Assembly (NCBI GenBank): GCA_018228705.1
Contig: CP073694.1
Span: 558,001 to 622,000 of the forward strand
Direction of reading: 5' to 3'
From: Dysosmobacter sp. Marseille-Q4140
Lineage (GTDB): Bacteria > Bacillota > Clostridia > Oscillospirales > Oscillospiraceae
Length of the DNA: 64,000 nt
This document shows positions 1 through 9,445 of this stretch, one piece after another (positions within the stretch are counted from its first letter, which is position 1; every line of letters begins with the position of its first letter). The notes beneath the pieces were generated by a model. That model was not told the DNA's origin and did no database searches. It saw only the letters and a program-made list of their open reading frames with translations. A program made the translations under genes and the position numbers.

Positions 1-2835
1 GATACACTTTCCGAACTGAAAAATCTATCCGTTTACAACAAGTACAAGGTTGCAAAAAAAGACTTACTTACGCTCATTCGGGCAATTGAAGAGATCAATG
101 AGATTGCTACATATCTGTTTGCTCTGGACAATTCTCGTGAGGATTTCATCAATTTTGGAAAGCATTTCCGCAACCTCGAAGAGTTTCTCAAACAGCGTGA
201 GTTAGCTCTGGCCAATGAGCAAGAGCGAGCCTTGATTTCGGATCTACAACTGCGCCTCGATAAAATAAAGCCGGAAAACTCTACCTTCTCCGGTACATTT
301 AGAGATTTGCAAGAGGGACTATATTACTATTTGAAGCAGAAGAACGATGAAGATCAAGGCGTAGACTGGATTGTAAAAAACTACGAGCAGATTGACGGCG
401 ATATTCTACAGAGCAAACGTCAATTTGAGAAAGAGCAACGTAAAGTTTACCACTTTGCATGTGTATCGGATCGCGACATGAATATGAGTGTCAACGACCA
501 ACTCCCGTGGCCTCTCACGGACGAGTTTATTCGTGCTGCTTATTCCCCCATTGATCTACAGTTTCAGGTGTACTACACCGCACTGGGGGAACGTAGCAAT
601 TTTCTTAGATATGCTCTGTTTTACGGTCTGTGCTACAATCGCTGTGATGTTCGGCTCAGCTATGTGAGGCAGTATGGTGACGAAACAACGGAACCTTATG
701 CTTTACTGTCCATCTTGGGATTATTACCTAAGGCTGATCTGATTGAACGCGTCAATAAACCTGTTCCATTTTCAATATCCGTTGGACAAGATGTGACCAA
801 GGGCGTTAAATATGACCGATATCAAATGATGGATATGTTTTTATGCCCGTATCGCTTTTTCCTGGACTATGTAATGGAAGATGGCCCGGTTATACAAGGA
901 AATTTCCTGTACCAAAAATATTTTGAGAATCTACTAATTGAAGCAGTTTGGAAGCGAATTGGAAAGCAAAATCGCTCAGATGTGATGAAATTTTTACCCC
1001 AAATTTTGGCGCAGGAGACGCAGAAACTCGAACCCTACTTTAAGTTTTGGAAATCAACCGAGATTTTAGACCTTAGAGCAAGAGCAAAGAATTACCTTGT
1101 CCATGAAATAATTACAGAAGATCACGGAACAACTGTAAAGCCCTACGATCCTTCCCACATGCAGACGCGAAAACTTTTTGGGACGGCTCTATTTTCTGTT
1201 GATATCTCTGAAGTTGAAATAAAAAACCCGTATCATGAATTTGAATCGCTTGCAAGAAGAGACGGCTGGAAAAAGATTTATTCACTCCGCAAGCTGCCAA
1301 AACCAGAGAATCAAATGCCGGTCGATATTCTTCGTGGCGAAACCAAAAATTATCTCAATCAGACATTTGGAAAAGGTAAAACAGCGATTCCCTCTGATTG
1401 GTGCATTTATTGTGTGCATAGAGGAAATTGCATGGAATCTTTCTTATGTAGCCAAATCAGCATGTCCAGCTCCAGGAATGAACCTCGAAGCAATTGGGAG
1501 TCCCATACAAACACCTCTGCCAAAGCTTTGCGGCCTTCCGTTTTGGGATCTTTAACAGTGAATATAGAAGAACCCCTTGTTTTGAAGCCAGTTGCGCATG
1601 GGGCGCTGGCTACCGATGCTACCCATGACGAGGCTGAAAATGCTGTTTCTGCATCATCTCCACCCGCCATTCCTGATCCTACGGTCGAGAATACACCTTC
1701 CGAAGGCAAAGTTGCGCCAAATGAGTGGGGTAATTTTGAGCAAATACTAAAGACCATTCAAGAAATGGTAGAAGGAAACCGCCAGGAAATACAAAGTCTT
1801 AAAGGTGAGCTTACCTCGAGAAAAAGCCGCCGTGAGGATACCACTCGCATTGAGGCTCGCTTGGCAGAGGAAGAACGTAGAAGTCAGGAGCTTCTGGACA
1901 AGCTTACAGAAACAGAGGATCGACTGGCCACAACAGAGGCCCAGAACCGCGACCTCTCTCATACTGTCAAAACCCAGGATGCACTACTGGAGAGGAAACG
2001 AGCACTTGAATTCACAGAGGATGAACTGGAAGAGTTACACAGGTATTCTACAATCATTGTGTTTGACACATGCTCGATTATGAATTATCCGAACCTACTC
2101 GACGGTGTAAATGATGGTGAGCTTGTTGTAGTTCCTAAGGATGTAAACAATGAACTCGAACACCATAAGACCCGTTTCGGCGCGGATGAGCGAAAAATCA
2201 AAGCGCAGCGGGCTATATCAGCAATCTTTAACTACAAGCGGCATTTCCCGCTTACTTATGCTGAAGGTTTGACTGATTTGGTGCCCAATGTTTACCGTGC
2301 AGATACCGGAGAGAAGGAACAAAACGACAATATGATTTTATCTGTGGCCCTCCGATATAAGTACTATACGGATATTCCTGTCATTTTTATTACCGATGAT
2401 AGAAGCCTTTCCAATAAGGCATCCGGTGAGGGGCTTGAGGTATGGACAGCAAAGGACTTCCTCACTCCACCCGAATCCTCGTTTGAGGATGTGCCTCAGG
2501 CGGTTGTGAGCGCAGAGACAGTAGTAGGTACTGAGCCAGCTGAGAGCAGCGAAGCAACACAAATCACAGCAGAGAAAACAAGTGCGGTTGCAGAAGCTGA
2601 GAGACGGGCAAAAGCACAGGAAGAATACCTTGCCCAAAAAATTAGTCTGAAGGTACTTCACTTAGAGGCAAGCCAGATTTCTGTTTTACAGAACAATGGA
2701 ATTAGAACGCTTGCTGATTTTATGGCCCAGACCGAGAGCAGTTTTGCGAGCCTGAAAGTCAAGAAAGGTGTTCCTTTTACTGCAAGATTTCTAAAAGAAC
2801 AAGAGCGTATCAAGCGTAAACTCGAAAATCTATAA
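1..2835 (+). CDS. 5'-truncated fusion: Cas4/AddB-like Fe-S region, coiled coil, PIN nuclease
   Basis: The frame is open from base 1 without a start, so the N-terminus lies outside; a TTG at 232 is merely the first start-like codon. At least 944 residues are encoded. Three parts are visible. Region 780-1440 has a CPYRFF motif (Cys codon 844) and later a C-x2-C-x5-C cluster (Cys codons 1402, 1411, 1429), the cysteine layout of the Fe-S cluster in AddB/Cas4-type PD-(D/E)XK proteins. I could not find convincing catalytic His/Asp/ExK residues, so this part may be structural only. Bases 1740-2040 encode a charged coiled coil. Bases 2053-2460 encode a PIN fold with acidic motifs FDTCS, NNELEHH, NDNMI and FITDDRS. 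A helical tail with an NNGIRTLADF helix-hairpin-helix-like motif ends the protein. It lies 62 bp before the SNF2 helicase in the same direction, so it is probably a nuclease subunit of the effector operon. Exact function unknown. Confidence 0.72.
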   Translation, partial: DTLSELKNLSVYNKYKVAKKDLLTLIRAIEEINEIATYLFALDNSREDFINFGKHFRNLEEFLKQRELALANEQERALISDLQLRLDKIKPENSTFSGTFRDLQEGLYYYLKQKNDEDQGVDWIVKNYEQIDGDILQSKRQFEKEQRKVYHFACVSDRDMNMSVNDQLPWPLTDEFIRAAYSPIDLQFQVYYTALGERSNFLRYALFYGLCYNRCDVRLSYVRQYGDETTEPYALLSILGLLPKADLIERVNKPVPFSISVGQDVTKGVKYDRYQMMDMFLCPYRFFLDYVMEDGPVIQGNFLYQKYFENLLIEAVWKRIGKQNRSDVMKFLPQILAQETQKLEPYFKFWKSTEILDLRARAKNYLVHEIITEDHGTTVKPYDPSHMQTRKLFGTALFSVDISEVEIKNPYHEFESLARRDGWKKIYSLRKLPKPENQMPVDILRGETKNYLNQTFGKGKTAIPSDWCIYCVHRGNCMESFLCSQISMSSSRNEPRSNWESHTNTSAKALRPSVLGSLTVNIEEPLVLKPVAHGALATDATHDEAENAVSASSPPAIPDPTVENTPSEGKVAPNEWGNFEQILKTIQEMVEGNRQEIQSLKGELTSRKSRREDTTRIEARLAEEERRSQELLDKLTETEDRLATTEAQNRDLSHTVKTQDALLERKRALEFTEDELEELHRYSTIIVFDTCSIMNYPNLLDGVNDGELVVVPKDVNNELEHHKTRFGADERKIKAQRAISAIFNYKRHFPLTYAEGLTDLVPNVYRADTGEKEQNDNMILSVALRYKYYTDIPVIFITDDRSLSNKASGEGLEVWTAKDFLTPPESSFEDVPQAVVSAETVVGTEPAESSEATQITAEKTSAVAEAERRAKAQEEYLAQKISLKVLHLEASQISVLQNNGIRTLADFMAQTESSFASLKVKKGVPFTARFLKEQERIKRKLENL

Positions 2836-2897
2836 TACCGCAAGAGGCTACAGTGCAGCATTAGTTTCTTGCTTAAGCTGAGAAAGGAGAGCTGCGT

Positions 2898-5800
2898 ATG
2901 TTGGTAGGATGTTATTATCGCTGTCCTATCGTCGTTGAAGAAGGTGACAGAGATCATCCCAGGTTTTATGTCCTTGCTCAGCTTGTCGAGTACAACGAAA
3001 TTGCCGATGCAGTCAAGGTCGAAATGCACGATCTATTGGGCAGCAGGCAGTACTATGGGGATTTATTTCAGCACAATGTGTTCTTTTCTCGAGCGGTGAC
3101 TCGTTGCGAAGCCTGTCCGGGTGGTGCTGTTGAAGGGTGTTGGGGGCGAGGCACAATTGTGTCTCGCGCCTCTGAACCCTATTCTGAGGACGAACCCTAT
3201 TGGTATTGGATTAAACTGCCAAATGGACAGCATGTCAAGGAGTGCGAAACGGAACTCAAGTTTGATTATTCGCAGATGAATTTCGCGCCTGATAAGCAGC
3301 TCCGGGCCTATGAGTTCCAGCACCCCACTTGGTTCATCAATCATCTCAAGGTAAGCAAAAACCTTCACCTTGTGAATAACGCTACCTATGGTTTCCATGT
3401 ACTTGCCGGGTGCCGAGCTTTTCTGCTTCCGCACCAGATAAGCACAGTGGCCCGTTGCTTTGAAACCACACCTGTCCGTTATATGCTGGCGGATGAGGTC
3501 GGCTTGGGCAAGACAGTCGAGGCGTGTTCTATTCTCAGTATACTGGCCAGTGAAAAGAAGGATCTCCGAGTACTTATCATTGTCCCCGGAGCATTAGCGA
3601 GCCAGTGGAAAAACGAGTTGCACTACAAATATGGTCTTAATGCGTCTGTTGCCTCGCCTCGTGCCCAGATTTGTCTGCTCCCTATGGAGGATATCGGTAA
3701 ATCTTTGTTGACTCTTTCTATGCCCTGGGATCTTGCTATTGTAGACGAAACACATAGACTTCTTGCCAACGATACTTGGTACAGCCAAGTGCAGAATCTC
3801 AGCAGGAAAGTAACACATATTCTGCTTTTGTCTGCAACCCCTATACAGGACAGAAATGAAGAGTATCGCCGTTTGCTTGCGCTACTCAATCCAGAGCAAT
3901 ATGAGACCATGTCTGCTGAACGCTTTTCCTGGATGGTAAAGCGCCAAAAACGTATCCAAAAGTCTGCTAATCTTCTTTTGGGATATCTGGAACGCTATGA
4001 CGAGTATACAGAAATCGTCTTAGATGATTTGAATAGCATTGTGGAAACACTTGAAGATGCAGCCCTGGAGAAGATGGTTAAGGATATTGACCTCAGTACA
4101 GAAGATCAAGGACTTTCCACGGTCAAGCAAGCTTTGGCGTATATTTGTGAGAATTACAGAATTGAGCGAAGAGTAATCCGTAATCGTCGGCAGTTAATTT
4201 CTGAAAAAATGGCTCGACGGACCTTGTGTGCTATCCCGTACTCACCGCTGTCTCTTAACGAAAGCTATAATGAAATAGGGGCAATCCAAAATACGCTCGC
4301 CTATCTTGCTGATAACGGTAAAGATGATGAAGAATATGTGACCCAAACTGCAATTCCTCTTCTTTCTGCGTTGTTCAGCAGCCCGTGGGCTTTTGAAGAT
4401 GCCCTCCATAAGCTCCAAATTGATGATGGGATATTGTTGGACAGCGCAGCTGCGTGGAGACGCCAAGCGGAGAATGAGCATAGTTTGGTGAATGTTGCTC
4501 TTGATGAAGATCCTGATCTTATCAAAGGCCGCTTAATGACTGCCATGAACTACATTGACCAGGAGACAGATATCTTGGACGATGAAACCTGCAAACTGGT
4601 CGTATTTACAGCGCATAACGCTACACTTGTTCAATTTCTGAAATTGTTCAACACGCGATATGCCGATATGGGGATTCATGCGGTGGCATTTGGCAAACAC
4701 ATGGATCGAGATGAGCTTGAAGACAGCGTATATGCCTTTCAAAATAATCCTGCGTGTCGGGTAATCATCTGTGACGAAACCGGTGGTGAAGGCCGAAACT
4801 TCCAGAACGCCTCCCAGATTATCCATCTTGATTTGCCGTGGAATGCCAATGCGCTTGAACAGCGTATTGGCCGCTTAGACCGGTTGGGGCGTGACCCCAA
4901 CATGGATGTTTTGTCTGTTGTACTTTATGCAGATACTTCTGTCGAGGAGCAGCTCTTCCGCATTTGGAAAGACGGCATGAAGCTGTTTGAGCAGTCTCTG
5001 AGTGGCCTTGAAATCATCACCGGGGAACTAAACGAACTGATTGTTGATGCTCTGCTGGATGATTACTATACCGGTCTTACCAATGCGTTTGATGATATTC
5101 TGGACCAGGCAGAAGAAATGCGGGAAAGCGTTGAGGACGAGCAGGATTTTGACCTTGGAGCCACTTTGTATCGTCCCTTGTCCCAGGGGATTGATAATGT
5201 TCTCGGTATCTACGCATCGGAAGATGACAATCTCTTTGCCACAGCCATGATGGGCTGGGGAAAACAGGCTGGTCTTTCCCCGGAAAAGCCTACCAGTTCT
5301 GGCTTGATTGAGTTCAGAGAAAGTACTTTCAGCGTAAATGCAGCCAGGCAGTCTCTTTTCATTCCTCCCGTGTGGGATAAATATACCAATTCCTCCATTA
5401 TGAGAAGAGAAGGCAGGCTTCTTGGTTCCTTTGACCGCCGGACTGCTGCAACCCGAGAGGATATTCTTTTCTTTGCACCGGGAGACCCTGTTTACGATTC
5501 TATCATCTCAAATGCAGTGGGCTGTAACAGAGGCAGATGCACTGGTATCGAAACGGTTGCAGCATACAACTATGATGGCCTTGTATTCATCTACAATATC
5601 GCACCAAAACTTGATGAGTTGCTTGAAAATGGGATGACCCTACAAACATTGGCGCAATATAGAATGTATCTCCCACTCAAACAGATTATTGTTACTGTTC
5701 CCTTAACAGCCCGAAGCAAAGAAGTTCCCGAAAAGGAGATAATCAATACTCTGCTTGCTCTGCGCCCCAATAGCGTCAACCACCTTGGGCGGCGTGGCGG

Positions 5801-6122
5801 CAGCAAAATGTCAATTTCGCCTTTGGAGCACTTTATCAGTCGAACCCCTCCCAGTACATGGGAACCTCTGGTTGATAAAGCTTCTGCAACAGCCTACAAA
5901 CGGGCCTGTGCCAGACTTGAAAAGCGCTCTGATTTTGAAGCTGCTGAGAAAGAAATGCAGCGCGTTTTGAATGGTTATAGAGCAGAATGTATCTACTTTG
6001 AACGAGATATGTCCGGCGTTGATGAAAGAGCACATCTGTTTGACATGACACTTCGGGCGCTCAAAAATGCAAAACCGGAGTTAGATGCAGCCTGTTTCTT
6101 GAGGGTGAGAAGTAATGGATAG
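2898..6122 (+). CDS. SNF2/RapA-type DNA helicase, DpdE-like
   Basis: This 1,074-residue protein is a superfamily 2 translocase. Visible motifs: Walker A DEVGLGKT near residue 199, DETH box near 283, motif III SATPIQD near 313, motif V DETGGEGRNFQ and motif VI QRIGRLDRLGR near 655. About 190 residues precede the motor, including Cys pairs (CEAC, GCWGRG), and about 380 follow it. Length, architecture and the order of the next three genes match what is known of DpdE in 7-deazaguanine DNA modification clusters; the family assignment is by recollection of that architecture, not by search. GAAAGGAG sits upstream of the ATG. It overlaps the RecQ-like gene by 8 bp, so the two helicases are translationally coupled. 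Inferred role: ATP-driven scanning or remodelling of DNA in the restriction/effector branch of the phosphorothioation island. Confidence 0.82.
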   Translation: MLVGCYYRCPIVVEEGDRDHPRFYVLAQLVEYNEIADAVKVEMHDLLGSRQYYGDLFQHNVFFSRAVTRCEACPGGAVEGCWGRGTIVSRASEPYSEDEPYWYWIKLPNGQHVKECETELKFDYSQMNFAPDKQLRAYEFQHPTWFINHLKVSKNLHLVNNATYGFHVLAGCRAFLLPHQISTVARCFETTPVRYMLADEVGLGKTVEACSILSILASEKKDLRVLIIVPGALASQWKNELHYKYGLNASVASPRAQICLLPMEDIGKSLLTLSMPWDLAIVDETHRLLANDTWYSQVQNLSRKVTHILLLSATPIQDRNEEYRRLLALLNPEQYETMSAERFSWMVKRQKRIQKSANLLLGYLERYDEYTEIVLDDLNSIVETLEDAALEKMVKDIDLSTEDQGLSTVKQALAYICENYRIERRVIRNRRQLISEKMARRTLCAIPYSPLSLNESYNEIGAIQNTLAYLADNGKDDEEYVTQTAIPLLSALFSSPWAFEDALHKLQIDDGILLDSAAAWRRQAENEHSLVNVALDEDPDLIKGRLMTAMNYIDQETDILDDETCKLVVFTAHNATLVQFLKLFNTRYADMGIHAVAFGKHMDRDELEDSVYAFQNNPACRVIICDETGGEGRNFQNASQIIHLDLPWNANALEQRIGRLDRLGRDPNMDVLSVVLYADTSVEEQLFRIWKDGMKLFEQSLSGLEIITGELNELIVDALLDDYYTGLTNAFDDILDQAEEMRESVEDEQDFDLGATLYRPLSQGIDNVLGIYASEDDNLFATAMMGWGKQAGLSPEKPTSSGLIEFRESTFSVNAARQSLFIPPVWDKYTNSSIMRREGRLLGSFDRRTAATREDILFFAPGDPVYDSIISNAVGCNRGRCTGIETVAAYNYDGLVFIYNIAPKLDELLENGMTLQTLAQYRMYLPLKQIIVTVPLTARSKEVPEKEIINTLLALRPNSVNHLGRRGGSKMSISPLEHFISRTPPSTWEPLVDKASATAYKRACARLEKRSDFEAAEKEMQRVLNGYRAECIYFERDMSGVDERAHLFDMTLRALKNAKPELDAACFLRVRSNG

Positions 6123-8631
6123 TAAAGAAGTATTACAGCAATACATAGTGGGAGCCATGAAGTCCCAAAGTGCCATTGCGGAATTAGAGAAAAAGCTTGT
6201 CGATACATCTGATTTTTTGAAAATGCAGGAGGCAGCAAGATCACGCTATGTAATTGGATTTATCCGACGCGTCGTTCAGTTCAAACGAGAAGAAGCATCA
6301 GCAAAGGATATATGCCTAAATATTCGTGACCTTATCTTAATTCTTGGTCGTGTGAAGCTTACTGAAAAACTTTATACGGTTGTAAAAGAGTACGGTACAG
6401 AGTTCGATCTTGTGTGTGAAAATGACCTGCAAGTGTCTTGTTTACACCATATTCCAGAATGGCTTGAACCTCATCAATACATCAAGGATGTGTACGCCCT
6501 TCGCCATGACAATGGTATTGAGCTTGAAACTGAATCTTCCGGTGATGCGATACTGGCAACACATACTGGCTTTAACGCCTATAAAAGCTTTGAACAAAAG
6601 GTAGCCGTTCATACAGCTTTGAATTTACCCAATGGCCATACACTTCTTATTTCGCTACCTACTGGCGGTGGCAAGAGCTTGGTTACGCAGCTGTTGGCAA
6701 GTTCTTCTGACGGGTTAACTGTTGTAATTGTGCCCACTGTGGCCTTGGCATTAGATCAGTATTATGCAGCCCAGCAAAACTTGACAAATGGCACCGAGAT
6801 TTATTGTTATCGAGGCGAACAATCTGAAATTGAAAGAGTTGAGATTATCAAAGCTCTGAAAGATAAAAAGGCACGTATGCTGTTTACTTCTCCAGAGGCA
6901 ATTTTGAAGAACTCAGAGCTTCACCGCATATTGGACAATGCAGCAAAAAGTCACTATTTGACCAATGTTGTGGTTGATGAAGCCCATGTTGTTCCAGATT
7001 GGGGCGTGTTTTTTAGACCTGACTTTCAGATTTTTTCTATTCTTCTGAAGAAGTGGAAATATGAATCGGAAGGGTTCATCCGTACATTTCTGCTTTCGGC
7101 CACGCTGTCTGATGATGTAGTTGACACCTTGTTTGCACTGTTTGGTTCAGACGGTAAAAATGCTCAGGTTCGTTGTGATGCACTTCGCCAGGAGCCACGA
7201 TTCTATTTCCACTCTGCAAAGTCTCGAAAAGAACAAATTGATAAGACTATCGAGGCCATCAAATTGCTTCCAAAGCCGATGGTTGTCTATGTGCTTGAAC
7301 CAAGAGAAGCTAAGGAACTGCAAAAAAAGCTTTGTGAATTTGGATACAAAAATATCCCCGTTTTCACCGGAGAAACCAAGGAAATAGACCGAAACACTAT
7401 ATTAACCGGCTGGAAAAATCACGACTTTGATGTTGTGATTGCTACCTCTGCCTTTGGTATTGGTGTTGACAAACCTGATGTCAGAACGATCATCCATGCT
7501 TGCTGTCCTGAAAATCTGAGCAGATTTTACCAGGAGGTAGGTCGTGGTGGTCGTGATAGGCTTCCATCGCTTAGCCTGTTTATTCCTTATCAGAGCAGAT
7601 ACGATAGCGACGGTGATGTGCGTCGGGCGCTGGGCCTTGTCAGCAAAAGAGTTCTCACCGTTGACCGCGCGGTTATCCGCTGGAAGGGGATGCTTTCTAA
7701 CCCTGCAGCAATGATTGATTTTGATGAATGTGTTTTGAACACTTCTGCCACACCTTCCACGATGACAGACGAGGAGGCCGAGTATGCAGGAAACAGAAAT
7801 GTTGCATGGAATGTAAACTTACTGCTGTTTCTGCATCGCACCGGATTTATTGACCTTCTTGATGCAAACTATGTATTCGACAAAAAATCGAATCCACCAA
7901 AAAAATACTATACGGTCACGATTAAGCTACTACAACCGAATATCCTCAGCGATGATGACATTCTCACAGCCGCACTGATAGAACCCCGCGCCAGAGAATA
8001 TGAAGCACAAATGGTTGGATATAGAATCATGAGTGAACTTGTATCCTCTCCCAAAGCATTGTGTTGGGGGCGTGTTTTCAGACACCTTTTCCCGCTTTCT
8101 CGGGAAGTATGCAATGGCTGTCCAGCAGATCCTGAAGGCCGCATCACAAGTGATGATACTTACAAGTTGCGAACCGATCCCGAGATTAAGCTTCCAGCTG
8201 CACCTCCGGCTCCACGCTTGGGGCGAAACATGGGGTCCTTTAATGAAATGATTATCAGCAGACCATCAACAGGACCTTGCAGCACTGAAGAAGTTGCTGT
8301 GATTGCAGCAAAGGCTTCTCAAAACAATATTGGTGCATTTGTTGTTCCAAGCCGTCTGGCCGATGAGATTGTTTACAATGGCATTCTCTTGAATTACGAA
8401 GAGTTCTATTATGCGGTTGTCCATTGCCCCTATCTCTTCGCTAAAGGTGTTGTCTGTATTTTTGACGGCGACACCGCCACAAACTTTACTCTGTACAAGA
8501 ACCTTGGAAAACTGGATGCCTTTGGCTATCGTAAGATACTCTACTGTAACGAGAACACCATCGTTGCCAATGGTGGTAAAACGATAAGAGAGTATAGCGA
8601 CGGTTATCCTATTCCGATTCAAAAATTCTAA
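6115..8631 (+). CDS. RecQ-family DEAH helicase, DpdF-like
   Basis: An 838-residue RecQ-like helicase. Walker A TGGGKS lies near residue 183, the DEAH box (VVDEAHVVPDWG) near 287, SATLSDD near 330, then SAFGIGVDKPD and the RecQ-type motif VI QEVGRGGRD near 472. The C-terminal third has Cys residues (NGCPADPEG) that could form a zinc site, and its last 200 residues have no motif I recognise. It starts inside the end of the SNF2 gene and stops 13 bp before the next start, which has an AAAGGAGG site. In Dpd clusters DpdF is a RecQ-like helicase directly after DpdE, as here. Inferred role: strand separation at DNA lacking the phosphorothioate mark, together with its neighbours. Confidence 0.82.
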   Translation: MDSKEVLQQYIVGAMKSQSAIAELEKKLVDTSDFLKMQEAARSRYVIGFIRRVVQFKREEASAKDICLNIRDLILILGRVKLTEKLYTVVKEYGTEFDLVCENDLQVSCLHHIPEWLEPHQYIKDVYALRHDNGIELETESSGDAILATHTGFNAYKSFEQKVAVHTALNLPNGHTLLISLPTGGGKSLVTQLLASSSDGLTVVIVPTVALALDQYYAAQQNLTNGTEIYCYRGEQSEIERVEIIKALKDKKARMLFTSPEAILKNSELHRILDNAAKSHYLTNVVVDEAHVVPDWGVFFRPDFQIFSILLKKWKYESEGFIRTFLLSATLSDDVVDTLFALFGSDGKNAQVRCDALRQEPRFYFHSAKSRKEQIDKTIEAIKLLPKPMVVYVLEPREAKELQKKLCEFGYKNIPVFTGETKEIDRNTILTGWKNHDFDVVIATSAFGIGVDKPDVRTIIHACCPENLSRFYQEVGRGGRDRLPSLSLFIPYQSRYDSDGDVRRALGLVSKRVLTVDRAVIRWKGMLSNPAAMIDFDECVLNTSATPSTMTDEEAEYAGNRNVAWNVNLLLFLHRTGFIDLLDANYVFDKKSNPPKKYYTVTIKLLQPNILSDDDILTAALIEPRAREYEAQMVGYRIMSELVSSPKALCWGRVFRHLFPLSREVCNGCPADPEGRITSDDTYKLRTDPEIKLPAAPPAPRLGRNMGSFNEMIISRPSTGPCSTEEVAVIAAKASQNNIGAFVVPSRLADEIVYNGILLNYEEFYYAVVHCPYLFAKGVVCIFDGDTATNFTLYKNLGKLDAFGYRKILYCNENTIVANGGKTIREYSDGYPIPIQKF

Positions 8632-8644
8632 AGGAGGTATTCGT

Positions 8645-9445
8645 ATGTTCAAAGTCAATCCAGACGGCATGCGAATGGAGCCGACACCGGAGCGAGTTCT
8701 CTCTGTTTGCCGCTTGGTTTCCCATAAAAGCATGAGCCGTGATGAAGTGCGTCAGTGCATGACATTGGGTATCAATGATGAAAAAGAACTCGATCAAATC
8801 AACAAGTCAATCAATGTGGCCCTCGAAGAACTTGCCCTCATCAAAGCTGATGCTGACAATCTGGTCTTAGCTGTTGATCCCAGTATAATCGCTTCATCCA
8901 AGGCTTTTCGGCGGTATGTGAGTGCTCGGGTCTTCTCTGCAAAAGACACCACATTTCACATGTTCACCAAATGGCTGATTGCTCAAAATGAGCGAATCTT
9001 TGCGCTGAAATCTTGGGAAGGTATGGCTAAGACCTGTGCTTCCGAAGTGAAAGAGCTGGCTGCACTGAATGAAAACGCTGTCCTGGGATGGCGCTTTTGG
9101 GCTGCTTTTTTAGGGCTGGGCTATTTGAGCGGAACAATGATAATCCCCAATATGAAGCTGCGGTTAGAAGATATATTGGCAACTACATATACAGAAAAAT
9201 TCAAATATAATGAGACTGTTCTTGCCCAGGACTTCATACTTTGGCTGAGCACAAAAATACCCGAAGTTGAGATTGGCAGTAATCTTCCCTTGGCGCTTTC
9301 TGCCGGCCTTCGCACACTGCATGAAATTGGTCTCATTAAACTTGAAACATGGTCTGACTCCACTCCGATCATGCTTTACTATGTAGACGGTGATCCTATC
9401 AATGGTTTCACACACATTTCGGTGAAGGAGGCGATGGATTCATGA
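8645..9445 (+). CDS. DpdG-like protein of the helicase/ATPase effector operon
   Basis: 266 residues, no catalytic motif that I recognise. The opening (NPDGMRMEPTPERVL) followed by helical segments looks like tandem winged-helix folds. It sits between the RecQ-like helicase and the large ATPase, and its TGA overlaps the next ATG by 4 bp (ATGA), so stoichiometric synthesis with the ATPase is likely. Position and size match DpdG of the Dpd system; that match is inferred from gene order and length. A DNA-binding adaptor is a plausible role but is not shown. Confidence 0.65.
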   Translation: MFKVNPDGMRMEPTPERVLSVCRLVSHKSMSRDEVRQCMTLGINDEKELDQINKSINVALEELALIKADADNLVLAVDPSIIASSKAFRRYVSARVFSAKDTTFHMFTKWLIAQNERIFALKSWEGMAKTCASEVKELAALNENAVLGWRFWAAFLGLGYLSGTMIIPNMKLRLEDILATTYTEKFKYNETVLAQDFILWLSTKIPEVEIGSNLPLALSAGLRTLHEIGLIKLETWSDSTPIMLYYVDGDPINGFTHISVKEAMDS

